Assembly: GCA_034401795.1 (NCBI GenBank)
Contig: CM067369.1
Span: forward strand, 189,616,630 to 189,680,629
DNA length: 64,000 nucleotides
Reading direction: 5' to 3'
Source: Chaetoderma sp. LZ-2023a
Lineage: Eukaryota; Mollusca; Caudofoveata; Chaetodermatida; Chaetodermatidae
A model generated the notes under the pieces. That model had not been told where the DNA came from. It ran no database searches and was given only the letters and a program-made list of their open reading frames with translations. Within the stretch, counting starts at the first letter, position 1; every line of letters starts with the position of its first letter. This document shows positions 45,117 to 56,351 of this stretch, in pieces. The translations under genes were made by a program, and so were the position numbers.

Positions 45117-46626
45117 ATTAAAGTTCTCGTGTCCCATTAAATATAGGCCCTTTTGTGCGAGATATGAGAAGCCTGCTGATTTCTGTTGAATTTACCCAGC
45201 ATGCTATGCTACCCAGCATGCAACGCTACCCAGCATGCAATTTCCTGACTCCATAATTGTTGTAACTATTTAGACAATAGACTAAACAATTCGTTTAGTC
45301 TATTGTCTGTATAGACCAGGATTTCTCAAACAAAACCAACCAGCTTACACGCTCAAATAGTCAGTTCTCCTCCAGCCTGGAAGCGTAAGCATGCACGTAG
45401 GTCGTACTATTCACGGAAGTACATTCTACGGCCTGCATTCAATACTGTTCAGCGCCAATACGTACATTTCCAGCAGAAAATTAGAGAAAGCTTTTATATA
45501 TTTTAACAATAATTTGCGTGAAAGTTATTGCTATAAATGACAGCAACAACATTCAGTAAAATTATTGTCAACATAATTATTAGGTAATGTGATTGCTACC
45601 TGGTACAGATTTAATACTAATTTGAATGAAAATTGTTGCTACAACAGCTTTCAGTCGCTATATTCTAAAATAATCATCAACATTTTTAGTCGACTCTCGC
45701 TACGGATTTGAATAGCAATTTGACTATACGTTGTTGGTTTCTAAGACAATAACAACATTGTCGAGTTATTATCCACACACGTGCAATCGGTATATTGCTA
45801 TTTAGGTAAAGTGAGCGTAGGCCTATATACGCTTTCTCCCCAAGAATGAATGCTTCGTTGACAGATTTGTGCATTTGTTTGAAATGCATTGGTCGAACAG
45901 AAACGCATACCCGGTAGCTAGAAATATTTAGTTCGTGCAGGCAAAGCGTATTTTGGCCATATACTCACTCTACTTAGATAGTAATACTGAGCGCTGTGTG
46001 ATTCTATGGACAACAATTTAATAACGTTGTTGGTGCCTTAGTCAGCAACAACTTAGTCAAATTGCTCTTTAAATCCGTATTGACTGGAAATTTATGATGA
46101 TTATTTTAGAACACATAGACTGAAAACTGTTGCAGCAACACTTTATAATACCATTTGTATCAAATTTATAGCAGGTAGTAATTGCATTACATACTACTTA
46201 GTTTGAAAACAATTTGAATATGTTGGTGCTGTCATTGATAGCATCAACTTTCATGCAAATTAGTGTCAATGTATATAAAAGCTTTCTCCTACTTTCACCT
46301 GGACATTGACACACTTTCTCTGAACAGTGTTGAAATACAGACTGTCGAATGTACTGCCATGAATACGCCCTACGTGCATGCTTACGCTTCCAGGGCTGGA
46401 GGACAAATGACAATTTGCACGTGCAAGCAGGTTGGATTTGTTTGAAAAATCCTGGCTTTTGCAGACAATCGACTAAACGAATATGGCGTCCAATAGTTAC
46501 AACGATTATGGAGTCAGAGAATTGTATGCTGGGTAGTATTATATGCCGGGGTCCATTGCATGCTGGGTAAATGAACAGACATCTCGTGCAAAAGTGTCTA
46601 TATTTAATATAACACGAGAGCTTTAA
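45117..46626. repeat. ~1.5-kb imperfect palindrome (giant foldback unit)
   Basis: Left and right halves are complementary along almost their whole length, with a centre near 45.87-45.89 kb. Matched pairs from outside inwards include TTAAAGTTCTCGTG/CACGAGAGCTTTAA, TTACCCAGCATGC/GCATGCTGGGTAA, ACTCCATAATTGTTGTAAC/GTTACAACGATTATGGAGT, CTGGAAGCGTAAGCATGCAC/GTGCATGCTTACGCTTCCAG, AGAGAAAGCTTTTATATA/TATATAAAAGCTTTCTCC and CTATTTAGGTAAAGTGAG/CTCACTCTACTTAGATAG. Arms are about 700 bp and differ by substitutions and small indels. Each arm itself contains hairpins with TTGTTGCT tips. No coding capacity was seen. Confidence 0.88.
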
Positions 46627-47135
46627 CGCGGTTGCGATTGCGAGAGCGACAGCGGTAGCTAGTGTATGGTGGTCCAGAGCTATCATGCAGGAAATATGTA
46701 TCTATATGGAATTTATGTTATTTTGTCATTTACACATTAAAATAAAATGGCTAAAATTAAATAAAAAGCGGGAAATAAAAAGCTGAGATCAAATACGAGT
46801 ATATCTATATGACAAAATTATAAAAAATTCCAAACAGATGCATATGTTCTGCTCTGAGCCACCATGTACTGTATCTGTAATTCCAGCCATTGTGGATTCA
46901 CCCCTGAAGTCAGGGTAAATATTCCCCTTTTTCTTCTCGCATCCCTTTGCGAGGCAGCAACCTTCGCACTCGTTGTCGGCAATCAATTATAATATGGTCA
47001 GATTTAAATTAAAACAGATTAAAGATCGTTCTATTAAAGTGTTCTAGCACCAACGGTTTGTTAATTCTTGCATTTAAAAGACAGTTCATATTAACAGCTC
47101 CTACACTTACTTGTACATTGCAGTCATTTAAAAGC
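46627..47135. other. No gene seen
   Basis: AT-rich. A short stretch at 46627-46660 (GCGGTTGCGATTGCGAGAGC) recurs inverted near 47795, which may mark a related repeat. Confidence 0.4.
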
Positions 47136-47139
47136 TAGT

Positions 47140-47740
47140 TAATAGGGGGAAGAAGATGCACGCTTCTAATACTGTGCAGTGCATAGCAGAGAAAACGGAT
47201 GATCCTAGCAATTTGTGCGGAGTTTTTTTTACATAGTTGAAGACCGTGCTCTGACTTCATATTTTCATGATCTAAAATTAGCTGTGCTACAAGTGAAGGA
47301 GTCGGCCTAATGGTCTTGATGATGTCTGGGTGATTTTCGTCTTGCAGTGTGATTTGAATATTATTTATGTAGGATTTCTGCAGTTTTCGGTCGTTTTGCA
47401 GGTTACTAGAAAATGAATCCTATCCTCAGGAACATCGCGATAAAGCAGGCATATATTCGGCGTGTTATGCTGATTGAAGCGAGCTCGATTTGATTGAAGT
47501 GTATATGATCCAGTTAATAATTTCGCTTTTATGGCAGCACGCCTAGCATCTCTAACGTTATTATCAACTGAGCTCCAACAATGGGGAACTGATCCCACCG
47601 CAAATGAGTTAATACACAAGTACTTCAGAGAAGACTTCATTAGCGATTATTCGCCCAATTGTGCTTGGACTGCAGTATTAATTGCGTTTTGTACCATTGA
47701 TTTCTATTTATCTTTTGTAGGAGTGTTATGAATTTCTAGT
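47140..47740 (-). pseudogene. LINE ORF2 C-terminal fragment (second LINE family)
   Basis: The minus strand reads 'SLKYLCINSFAVGSVPHCWS', 'AAIKAKLLTGSYTLQSNRAR', then 'ICLLYRDVPEDRIHFLVTC', and after a one-base shift 'RPTPSLVAQLILDHENMKSE' and 'IARIIRFLCYALHSIR', ending at a stop near 47143. This matches the end of a LINE family common in molluscs, with a KLLTGTYxLQSNRAxFNQ block and a C..C...PEDxxHFLxxC zinc-finger-like patch, where the first Cys pair is eroded. The LINE family differs from the one at 39.7 kb. Confidence 0.72.
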
Positions 47741-48489
47741 GAGAGGCCCAGTATAGCTACTATCCCCCTTACACTACGAATCGGTCTCGCTCCCGCTCTC
47801 GCACTCGCAACGGCGTTGATGTGAAAATGGATTGAAATCAACCTCGCACGCCTTATAATGTACATGGAAATGAATACATCACCTCCAAACCGGATGCGTG
47901 CGTCACACTAGTGTGCGATTACGTCCGGCAGGCGCACGTATATGACCAAACTAGACACATGTTTTACATGCGTGCATTCGATTGCGAGCAGACCTGTTCT
48001 TCTTTATCAATATGTATTAATAAACGTCGTATGTTCTTAGAAATGTCAAAGTATATTACAATATTTATTTCGTGACGTATAACCTCATAATTTAGTGTAT
48101 GAATGCGTGTAATGGCTCGAGTATATAATTACACAAATTGCATTGGCTTCAGGTGCAAGTCATTTCTTATTATATAATGTCTGCTTTGAAGCTCTGTTTT
48201 CCCATTGACCTTTATAATTGGAGCAATTGAAATGAAAACCCATCATAAATGTCACTAAATACTCTCAAAGAATGGACGGACGGTTTGCAAACATATCTTA
48301 AGCCCTGGGACAATATCAAGCCACCTTATGCCTGTTGGTTTGAAAATAATATATGTGTTATAAATCGATACTACATACTGCATCGTTTTAAAGCTCTACT
48401 ATCATGCAACTATCTTATAAAATGCACACTTCAATTATTAAGATCAAATGTTCACAACTTTTTAATTTATTTTAATAGGCGAAAGAGTT
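47741..48489. other. No gene seen
   Basis: No coding motif recognised. CTCGCTCCCGCTCTCGCACT near 47790 echoes the outer flank of the large palindrome. Confidence 0.4.
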
Positions 48490-48990
48490 AACAAATGAAT
48501 AGGATATTTGATTTGGCTGAACACATCTTATCGGACAAGAAGAAGGTTGTTCTTGCTTCTGTTAACTGATTCAGCAGAGTCGGGTAGAATTCCCTTGGTC
48601 ACAGTAGCAGATGCAGCATTCTCGCTTAAATGCTATTTAATGCATCCATACCAAGAACGAAATCGGCGTTTGGAAAGACGCACATAAAATTATCGACATT
48701 GCAGGCTAAGAATGGCTGTTGAAAAAGGCTTTTTGAATTTTTTCCTTAAATGGAGAATATGTAGGAAGTGTCAAAGTTGATGCCGTGGTGAAGGCAGCTT
48801 GCCTTTTGCACAACTTACTCCTGTAATCAAGGGATAACCAGCTGTGGCTTGATGAGGAAAGAGAAGCAGAGGGCATCATATATCAATTAAAAGACAAAGG
48901 AGGAAATGGCGCTGGTCGAGAAGCCTTCGTCATACATGACAATTTCTGACAGTTCTTGAACTCAGTTGAAGGACTAGTGCAATGGCAAGA
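48490..48990 (+). pseudogene. PIF/Harbinger-type DDE transposase, C-terminal remnant
   Basis: 'IPLVTVADAAFSLKCYLMHP' (about 48592), 'YQERNRRLE' (about 48651), then 'NYRHCRLRMAVEKGF' (about 48691) and 'VDAVVKAACLLHNLLL' (about 48780) match the end of DDE superfamily-4 nucleases: a GDxAFxLxPYLMxPY block with the second Asp, the FNxxxSxAR-VVENAFG block with the final Glu, and VxAxCxLHN. The Glu in 'VEKGF' appears kept. Stops near 48683 and 48738, a shift and the absent N-terminal half show that it is dead. Confidence 0.72.
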
Positions 48991-49028
48991 CAGGATGGTT
49001 TGACGGAATACATATACATGGAAGCAGG

Positions 49029-49354
49029 ATGGAGGAATCCTGTTTAAGTTATACCCCGCCCATCTCAAGCTCAGCTTCACTCACGCTTTGCCTGTGTTGG
49101 GATCAATCAATCCATGCACTCTCTGAATCTCAATTTCTAGAAACCAGCATAGCACCCAGTCAAATTAGTTTCAAAATATTCAACCGCATGTTTATTAAAT
49201 GGTAAAGACTACAAATTGGCAGGCTATTTCAGCTTAAAGACTGCTTATTCCTGTCAATTATGATTGTGGTTTGTGAGACTGGATTGTGATGTCCACTTAT
49301 AAGTGACGTAGTTGATTATGACCTCATCTGATTGACCTATAAACTGGATTCTTT
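49029..49354 (+). mobile_element. Foldback MITE family A, copy with reduced hairpin
   Basis: It starts ATGGAGGAATCCTGTTTAAG and keeps CCCCGCCCATC and the right hairpin arm AGTCAAATTAGTTTCAAAAT (about 49158). The left hairpin arm is deleted. It ends CTATAAACTGGATTC. The CRE sites have decayed (GATTATGACCTCATC). Confidence 0.8.
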
Positions 49355-49436
49355 TATTATTTTACCTATTATTATCTAATCAGAGTTTGTAAATTCATGC
49401 TTGAACAATCTGTCGCTTAGAAAAATTTGACATACA

Positions 49437-49487
49437 TGCAGCCAGCCAGCCAGCCAGCCAGACATACATACAGACAGGCAGTCAGGC

Positions 49488-49535
<48 letters not shown>

Positions 49536-49612
49536 GGACGGACGGACGGACGGACGGACGGACGGACGGACGGACGGACGGACGGACGGACGGACGGACT
49601 GACGAACGAATG
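49437..49612. repeat. (CAGC)n/(GACA)n/(GGAC)n microsatellite
   Basis: A compound tetranucleotide tract. The long Ser/Val/Cys and Thr/Asp/Arg frames are artefacts of the repeat. Confidence 0.97.
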
Positions 49613-49759
49613 TACCAACGTAGAGACACTTGTGCAATTTTTAACTTGTGGGGTGCATCATTGTACAAAGGCCATTTATGAGTAGCACCCTAGGACCACC
49701 TATATGTGTGGGGTTATCAGGACATAATAAGCGGGCTAAAAGCGCCATAGGTGTGTTGT

Positions 49760-49930
49760 GGAATGGCCATGCCCACGGGAAATTTTGTTCACTATTGCGG
49801 GGTTCACTGGCCATATAATGTGGGTTTAACAGCCATATCCATGGGGAATTTTGTTCCCTCATGTGAGGTTCATTGGCAATATCCTGTGGGGTGTAATACT
49901 TATGTATTGCCAAATTTTGTTCAAAACTGT
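49760..49930. repeat. 66-bp minisatellite, about 2.5 units
   Basis: AATTTTGTTC occurs at 49781, 49847 and 49913, exactly 66 bases apart, inside longer similar units (GCCATGCCCACGGG..., GCCATATCCATGGGG...). Because 66 is a multiple of three, the plus-strand frame 49751-49936 and a minus-strand frame show a 22-residue repeat. No independent evidence of translation. Confidence 0.8.
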
Positions 49931-50011
49931 TGTTAAGTGAAGTAACTCTTTAATGATTTAATTCTTTACCAACAGAGTTACTGGTGGATAGACCACAGGC
50001 AGCAATAACAC

Positions 50012-50625
50012 CAGGGGCGCTGGAAGCACGGGGCAGCGGGGCCTGCTGCCCCCATTGCCCTTTGGGCAGGGGTGGGGGGAAGCTGGGGCAGATGTGCCCT
50101 TTAGAGAAAAATTAGTATACTTTACTTTAGAACTTTCAACAAGATTTCTAGGATATTCAGAGCAGACTGAGCAGTTGTATTAGTTCGGTTGTTTTGACAT
50201 AAACATAGGTCTATAAAGTAAAATGGGAGTCTTTCTAGGCCGAATCAAATCATCAATGCAAGCACTATTTATGTAGTGGCAGTCACATGTAGCATATTGC
50301 CTTTTTTATCTGTAAACGTTGCATGTATCTTTGCAAGATCTATACTCATGATACTGGTCCACGCTCCGTTAATGCCTTGCTTAGTCGGTATAATATAATA
50401 TATGTGCAATGATGGACGGCTGGGTGCAGCAATGTGGGATATTAATTAGAATTAACAGCAGCGCTCAAACTCAAATTTTTAATTGACGTGTGAAGCAGAT
50501 GCAAAGGTAGAAATAATTTGTATACAGATGACCGAAGTGCAATGTCGGTGGGTGCATTTGAGGAATGTGTCTAAGATTTGTAGAGCGCTACACACCCCCC
50601 CCCCCGCCACGCACGCACGCACCCA

Positions 50626-50705
<80 letters not shown>

Positions 50706-51423
50706 CACACTTAGAATGGGAGGGGCGCGTGTCTGGGGCCTCCATCGAAAGAATGCAAAAATTAGATGCGCTTAGATGTCATCTCCTATAACTCCTACAT
50801 AAATCTCTAAGTAATAAATATCATCCTCTTGGATTTTTAACACTGTGCTAAATATATGTGTATAAGCTCCACCCCAACCCCACTCATCCCCACTCCCCAC
50901 CGCCACTCGACCAACTCGTACGGTCGTGATACACGTACATGTCTAGCCATGTCAATCTCTTTGAGTTCTAATCATAAAAGATGATACCACCATTCACACA
51001 TAAACAACATCAGACATTTGAAAGCCTCCTTTGAATAGCACGGGCCAAATGAACATCTGACACGCACACTCCAATAGGGCTAAGTAAAATGCTGCGAAAT
51101 CATAATTTAAATGACTCATTCCATACACACTAGCTGTTGAATAATTTGTTACTAATTTGACATAATTGTGTTGCAACCTCATCTGTCTATTCATCTAGCA
51201 CATGTACATCGTATTCTTAAGCGTGTCCTTAAGAATTGCTGGGCAGTAGGGAACCCTAGGGTAAGATACAGGGTTGGTCCAGGAAAGCTGCTTGATCGAT
51301 TTTGTTGTTGGCCATCTTGGATTTTTCAATATTTCCATTTCGTCTTTTCCTCAGGCAATGCCATCCAGCGTGCGCTTTTGTGGAACCTGCCCCCGTCCCT
51401 CAAATTTGCGTCCGGCGCCCCTG
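50012..51423. mobile_element. Non-autonomous hAT-like element
   Basis: The ends are complementary: CAGGGGCGCTGGAA at 50012 and CCGGCGCCCCTG ending at 51423. CAGGG starts are typical of hAT elements. The eight bases outside each end (AATAACAC and AGTAAAAC) agree at six positions, consistent with a worn 8-bp target duplication. The 1.41-kb body shows no transposase. It contains a (CACG)n tract and a scrap of family A hairpin (51133-51175). Confidence 0.6.
50607..50711. repeat. (CACG)n/(CA)n microsatellite
   Basis: Compound tract inside the hAT-like element. The Ala-Arg-Thr-His frames are artefacts. Confidence 0.97.
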
Positions 51424-51649
51424 AGTAAAACAGACGATAAACAGACATGCTGTGTATACTTAGAGCTGGTCAATTGTAGGGTCTTAGTTATCTATACCTG
51501 AGTTACTGTGCTAAAACGTTTTATATTATAAAGAATAAACTTTTTTAGGGATTTGCTGCGCATGACAACAGTCATAATATAGTTCAGTCTTTTATTGATA
51601 TTGATTGATCACTATTCTGCGATTTTAGTAGAAAGCCACACAGCTTCAA
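51424..51649. other. No gene seen
   Basis: Spacer without a coding signal. Confidence 0.4.
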
Positions 51650-51920
51650 TCCGTCCTTTACATTTAACCACTGTGTCTTGCCCTTGGCAAAATCCTTCTT
51701 TGAACTGAATCATGTTTTCTTGAGGTCATCTCGCAATATGATAAACAGACTTATGCAATGGCATCATCGTATGGCTTTGTATTTGCGGACTCACAGAATG
51801 GCGAATTCCAAAGCTCTCTGTATAGGTGTTTCTTCTAGCATCCTTAGCACATGGCCAAACATGGAAATCTTTGTCAGGCTACTTTTACGGACTGCAGTGA
51901 TTGCATAGTGCATCGTTCTT
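51650..51920 (-). pseudogene. LINE 3' end fragment
   Basis: It aligns with 39.71-39.97 kb over the C-terminal coding end and 3' tail: AACAGACTTATGCAATGGC, GGCGAATTCCAAAGCTCTCT and CTAGCATCCTTAGCACATGG here against matching text there. It has the same orientation as that copy (minus). It carries only the last few hundred bases, as expected of 5' truncation. Confidence 0.75.
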
Positions 51921-52297
51921 GATATGCATGTACTGATACGGGTGACATTGGGCACATCCACATATGACAACTTACATAATGTATTGCTTACATTTGGGGT
52001 GGGGGATACATATGTGTTTCAATTTCCAAGGTGGATATACCATTATCGCAACAAAGATAACCAGAGTGCTGTCGTGTGTGCAATTCTTAATGGGCTCGTC
52101 AGCGAGCAATAATATAGTTTTAAATATGCTAGAGTTTTATAATTAATGCTCTTTTTAGAAACAATTTTGGTGTATACTATGCCACAGCTTACAGCAATAG
52201 TGTTTCCATATGCACAGACCGCACGCTAATGGGGTTCAATGCACACAAACAACGTAGCACTTGTAATTGATGACTCCAATCTGCCGCTCCAGCTTAT
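51921..52297. other. No gene seen
   Basis: No coding motif recognised. Confidence 0.4.
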
Positions 52298-52496
52298 AAT
52301 AATCAATTATGTCACATGTAGGCAATCGCTGTTGGTAATCATAATTCACAGAGAATACGTTGTCATGTTGCTGGGAGGTTCGTCAATTTTATGAATTATA
52401 TGTCTTTGATAGTTTTACTATTTAATAAACATTCATTATTTTGAAATAAATTTGACTCGGAACTATTGCTGTCATAGACAGCAACAGTTTACATGC
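52298..52496 (-). mobile_element. Foldback MITE family A, partial copy
   Basis: Part of the CRE-rich half (AATCAATTATGTCACATGTA), TATTTAATAAACATTC and the left hairpin arm up to the tip TTGCTGTCATAGACAGCAA (about 52466). The right arm and right half are missing. Confidence 0.75.
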
Positions 52497-52563
52497 ATGT
52501 TACTATGACAGTAATGTCGACAAAGTTAGACCATACGCGACATCCAGCCAGTTGCAGGTCTTT

Positions 52564-52711
52564 CGCTGGAAACATTCTTTCGTAGTGGAAGCGAGTCTGG
52601 GGGTTATAGGAACTCACACATCCTATTATGATTGGTCTTTATCTGGAAAAGTTCTTTCGTAGTGGAAGCGAGTCTGGGGGTTATAGGAACTCACACATCC
52701 TATTATGATTG
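52564..52711. repeat. Tandem duplication, 77-bp unit
   Basis: CTTTCGTAGTGGAAGCGAGT and the following bases to ATTATGATTGG are repeated with a 77-base offset (52575 and 52652) and look identical over about 60 bases, so the duplication is recent. Confidence 0.95.
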
Positions 52712-54235
52712 GGCCAATATGTTAATGCTGGATTAATCTGAAATGTATGACCTCAAAATGAAGTCAATGACAAATAGCAAATTTATTGATGATCGGATTA
52801 AGTTTCAAGCATATGGGAATCACTTGAATTTAAGGTAATTACACGGATCAAAATTGAATATCAGTAGATCACAGATTATGGAGTTAATGCCGCTAGGGGA
52901 TTTATAGCATCATGATAGCCTTACGTCAATGAACTAGAATTCAAAGTTATTTAACTGATCATGAATCTAACATGCTGTGATGCGGATCGCTTAGTATAAA
53001 AGATAAAGCTCACATGTCGCTGCTTGCCGGCCAAATTTGCTTAACGATATCGATATACCCATAATCAGGGTAGGATCATAGAAATGTATGAATAAGTTGG
53101 TCGGACGTTGCTCCTGATTAGACAACCACAATAACACCGTCGATCTCTTTAACAGTGTTGATCTAAAGCCAATTACCTAAGGTGCGCTTCAACTCAAATT
53201 CTAGCAATTAAGGATCAACAGCTCTGATCTTTATTTCAAATGATGGAACTGCTTAAACTACCTTGCAAGAGCCAGAAAATCAACTTATCCAGGAGGGAAC
53301 TATTATGCTATTCAATGGTTGATGACCACAAGCATCACCTCAAAGTATTGACCACTGGCTTTGCGATAACAACGTTCTGTTATCGGATTTCTGTAAGGAA
53401 ATTTGGAAGCCCATCTCAAATCAGTTTTTTTCCCTCAGCAAATCTAAAGATGGCAGCTGCTATGAATAACGAATAAAATTCATGCACACAATTAAGAAAG
53501 CCTACGGCCCTCCTGCCATTCTTGTCTGATTAAAATTGGTCCATGGGTTAATGAGTAGAAGTAGTTTTTCAAAATAATTTCCTGCACACTTTACAAGATC
53601 CTAGATAACCCCCCAGAAATATCGTAGTTCCTGCTAAGTTTGGCTGAAATTGGCATAGAGGTTAATGAGTAATACTCTTGGAAAAGCCTTCTAGAGTATT
53701 GTTGCAAAATCCTAGATGTCCGCCAAAAAATGACGAATCAAGTTCCCGCATAGAATTAAAGAAAGATACTACCTTATAGTAATTTTTCTAAATCCATGAT
53801 CGCTGCAAAAGACTCGACCAATCGTCTGCATTTGAACACACTTGTATCGCTATGATGCGAGCGTGGTTCCTGGCAAATTTAGTAGAGAGCGATCAAGTGG
53901 TTTCAGAAATTGAAGGTGTTTTAAAGAAATAATGCAAAATCCAATCGGATCGCAGGTCAAGTTCTCCCCGGATGAATGCTTCTGTGCAGCCGACATGCAA
54001 CTGCCAATTTGCATAACTGATTTCGCGCTAGCATTAAATGCAATATTTCCACAAAGACTAGTAGAGGAAATCATTCAGATGAAATCGATGGAGTCAAATT
54101 TAAACATATTCTGACAAGATTCTCTCATCATATAGAATATATGCCATGCATATTGTTACTCGTATGGTGTTCTAAACTATTCGAGGTTCACACAAATCAA
54201 AAGTATTTCCTTATTAACATATATGTCAACCTTGA
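52712..54235. other. No recognised gene; two similar short blocks
   Basis: AAATTGG(T/C)..ATGGGTTAATGAGTA near 53537 and AAATTGGCATAGAGGTTAAT near 53648 are related to each other and to a block near 21480, probably repeat-derived tails. Open frames up to 78 codons lack motifs. Confidence 0.4.
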
Positions 54236-54441
54236 AGCTGCATATTCACAACAAAATGTGTGAAAATAAAATTGTTTATAGATCTAAATTAGATGACGTA
54301 ATGTAATGAAATGAGATAAATCTTAACATATGATGGTTTATTTATGCATAGATTAATACACTGTTTTCTTTTGTGAAATTGAATTAGGGATTCGTATCTC
54401 TATTTCAATTTCACAATTAAAACCAATTATATTTATTTAAA
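54236..54441. mobile_element. Palindromic TTAA MITE, copy 3, right side lost
   Basis: It begins AGCTGCATATTCACAAC and contains GAGATAAATCTTAACATATG and the central AATTTCACAATTAAAACC. The right arm is missing beyond a G-run at 54445, and no TTAA remains at the left. Confidence 0.7.
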
Positions 54442-54527
54442 TGTGGGGGGTGGGTATTTCGACTTTCGTTTCCACGCGATATCGCTTACATGGAAAGCGA
54501 GCCTTTGTAGCCAGTGACGACAATTCT

Positions 54528-54893
54528 CCTTTCCAAAGTATCCATCTATCATCTGACGTCATATGACGTCATAATCAGCTAATTGGCGTGTAGCATAACG
54601 TCACAACCATTACGTCATACATGATTCTATTTGGCCGTCTTTAACTCTTAGTAGTCCGACACGTTGTACGAATGGTATGTCTCTACTATTTAATACAAAT
54701 GCTGTTGAATATTTTGAAACTAATTTTACTGGCCTTCTGTTGCTGCCATAGGCATCTTCCAAAATATTTAATAGCTTACTTGTATAGTTTTCTGAGAGTC
54801 AGAGATTTCAGAGATCGATCGATCGCAACACGAGTGAGGTGTGGGTGAAGCTTAGCTAGAGATGGACGGTCTATTAGCTAAACTGAATTCCCC
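54528..54893 (-). mobile_element. Foldback MITE family A copy
   Basis: It starts CCTTTCCAAAGTATCC, has two overlapping-spaced TGACGTCA sites (54554 and 54564), the left hairpin arm CTGTTGAATATTTTGAAAC and a shortened right arm. It ends TTAGCTAAACTGAATTCCCC. It faces the next copy head to head across ~105 bases. Confidence 0.85.
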
Positions 54894-54898
54894 GTGTC

Positions 54899-54998
54899 TA
54901 GATTTCAATGCAACAGTAAGCATACAAGAATGATCCGACATATTATAGTTTGACTAGAACTTTGTCGCTGCCTACGCGTCTGCCATTTAAAGTAATTG
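54899..54998. repeat. Sequence shared with 59351-59477
   Basis: TTTGACTAGAACTTTGTCGC and surrounding text (TTCAAT.CA..AGTA.GCATA.AAGAATG) precede family A copies at both 54999 and 59478. Both MITEs therefore lie in, or belong to, a larger repeat. Confidence 0.7.
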
Positions 54999-55342
54999 TG
55001 GAATTCAGTTTTAGCTGTGCACGCCTATCTCTAGCTAAGCTCCACCAATGCTTCGCCCGCGTTGGAATCGATCGATCCTAGAACTCACTGATTCTAATTT
55101 CCTGAAAACTATGCGGGTAAGCTGTTAAGCGTCCAGTCAAATTAGTTTCAATATATTCAACAGAATGTTTCATAAATAATAGTCATAAAATTCGTAGAAC
55201 AACGCTTGGTCCGTCATCATTTACGCGTTCGTGACGAACCTACCTACGTCATTCATGACTCTTTGATTATGACATCATCCTACACGTCACATAGCTAATT
55301 ATGACGTCATATGATTGATGAATAAACTGGAAAGGTCCATTA
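54999..55342 (+). mobile_element. Foldback MITE family A copy, tip deleted
   Basis: It starts TGGAATTCAGTTTTAGCT. The hairpin tip is missing (GTAAGCTGTTAAGCGTCCAG joins left and right arms). The CRE-rich end has TGACGTCA at 55302 and the terminus AATAAACTGGAAAGGTCCAT. Confidence 0.87.
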
Positions 55343-55679
55343 CAGAGTAAGTAGGTTTGAGAGCCGCGATACATAGTCATACAAAGCGGTTTATAAACTA
55401 GTTCCGATAGACGGCGACAGACGCCCCCCCCCCACCCCCACCACCCCACCCACCCACTCCCGTTCGCGTTGCAAGTTACTACATATAAATAGTAGCCGTA
55501 AAAAGTTCTCGGCATCCTTCTCCCTATAGGTGCAGAACAACTCAAGAATATAAATCTCTTCATTAGGGAAGCCAAGACGGAGTTGATTCATGCATACCTA
55601 TAAGCGACAGACGAACTCAGTGACAAAGGCATCTATCTCGATGCGAGGCAGCGAGGAATAAACGAAGAGCAAAATTCTT
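55343..55679. other. No gene seen; C-rich tract
   Basis: A C-rich low-complexity tract at 55424-55461. The frames through it are not credible. Confidence 0.5.
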
Positions 55680-56175
55680 GGATCACGGATCCATCTGGCC
55701 AAAAATCTATGCTTGGGTTATGCGACAGGTGTGTCACTGATGCTGTACAGCTGTGGCAGCTGGAAAGCTCCGAAGACAGTTCTAGATAAGCTTGACACCC
55801 GTCACCGTGGACAGTTTCATACTATAACACAACATCGCTCGCCGAACAGTATAATTTCCAACTACGTGTTATACACTAGGGAAAAAAAACTGTCCCGCTG
55901 CCAGTGAAGGGAGCCAAACAAAGATTTTTATGTGTGGCCATATTCTGCGAATGCCACAAGACATCCCTGCACAGAAAGTCTTGGAGTTGTGATATTCGGT
56001 TCCAACATTTACATATCTCCTACAGGACGCCATGACACAAACCTGTTAAGTGTACTACATAGCACTTTAAAATACACCGGACTGCGGTCTGGGTACACCG
56101 ACGACCAAGAAGAAGCTCGTGAAGCGAAAAATCCTTGTGTAGAACAAGAAACTATGGGCAAGGACAAAAAATAGC
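55680..56175 (+). pseudogene. LINE ORF2 C-terminal fragment
   Basis: 'VSLMLYSCGSWKAPKTVLDK' (about 55733) and 'LDTRHRGQFHTITQHRSPNS' match the fragment at 39.98-40.37 kb in the same family. After a stop, the C-terminal tail follows: 'GSNIYISPTGRHDTNLLSVL' (about 55992) and 'EEAREAKNPC', fitting the GRxxxNLLxxL and LRxxAxDR ends of such proteins. 5'-truncated. Confidence 0.8.
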
Positions 56176-56220
56176 GGATTGCAGCTGCGGAATGTTTTCA
56201 ATCTACTACACCCGCAGAAC

Positions 56221-56262
56221 CACACATACACACATGAACGCACGCATGCACGCACGCACTCA

Positions 56263-56351
<89 letters not shown>
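56221..56351. repeat. (CACG)n/(CA)n microsatellite
   Basis: Compound tract. Frames through it are artefacts. Confidence 0.97.

Noticed and set aside
46198-46686. 162-codon minus-strand frame
   Set aside because: It lies in the right arm of the 1.5-kb palindrome, and the matching left arm does not keep the frame. No domain was recognised.
48490-49354. Harbinger transposase as the driver of the adjacent family A MITE
   Set aside because: Family A ends do not resemble Harbinger ends and no 3-bp TWA target duplication was seen, so closeness alone is not evidence.
49376-49681. Open frames rich in Ser-Val-Cys-Leu and Thr-Asp-Arg
   Set aside because: They run through (GACA)n/(GGAC)n tetranucleotide repeats, which stay open in several frames. 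The same holds for frames at 37343-38062, 50479-50791, 56067-56418 and 58317-58640.
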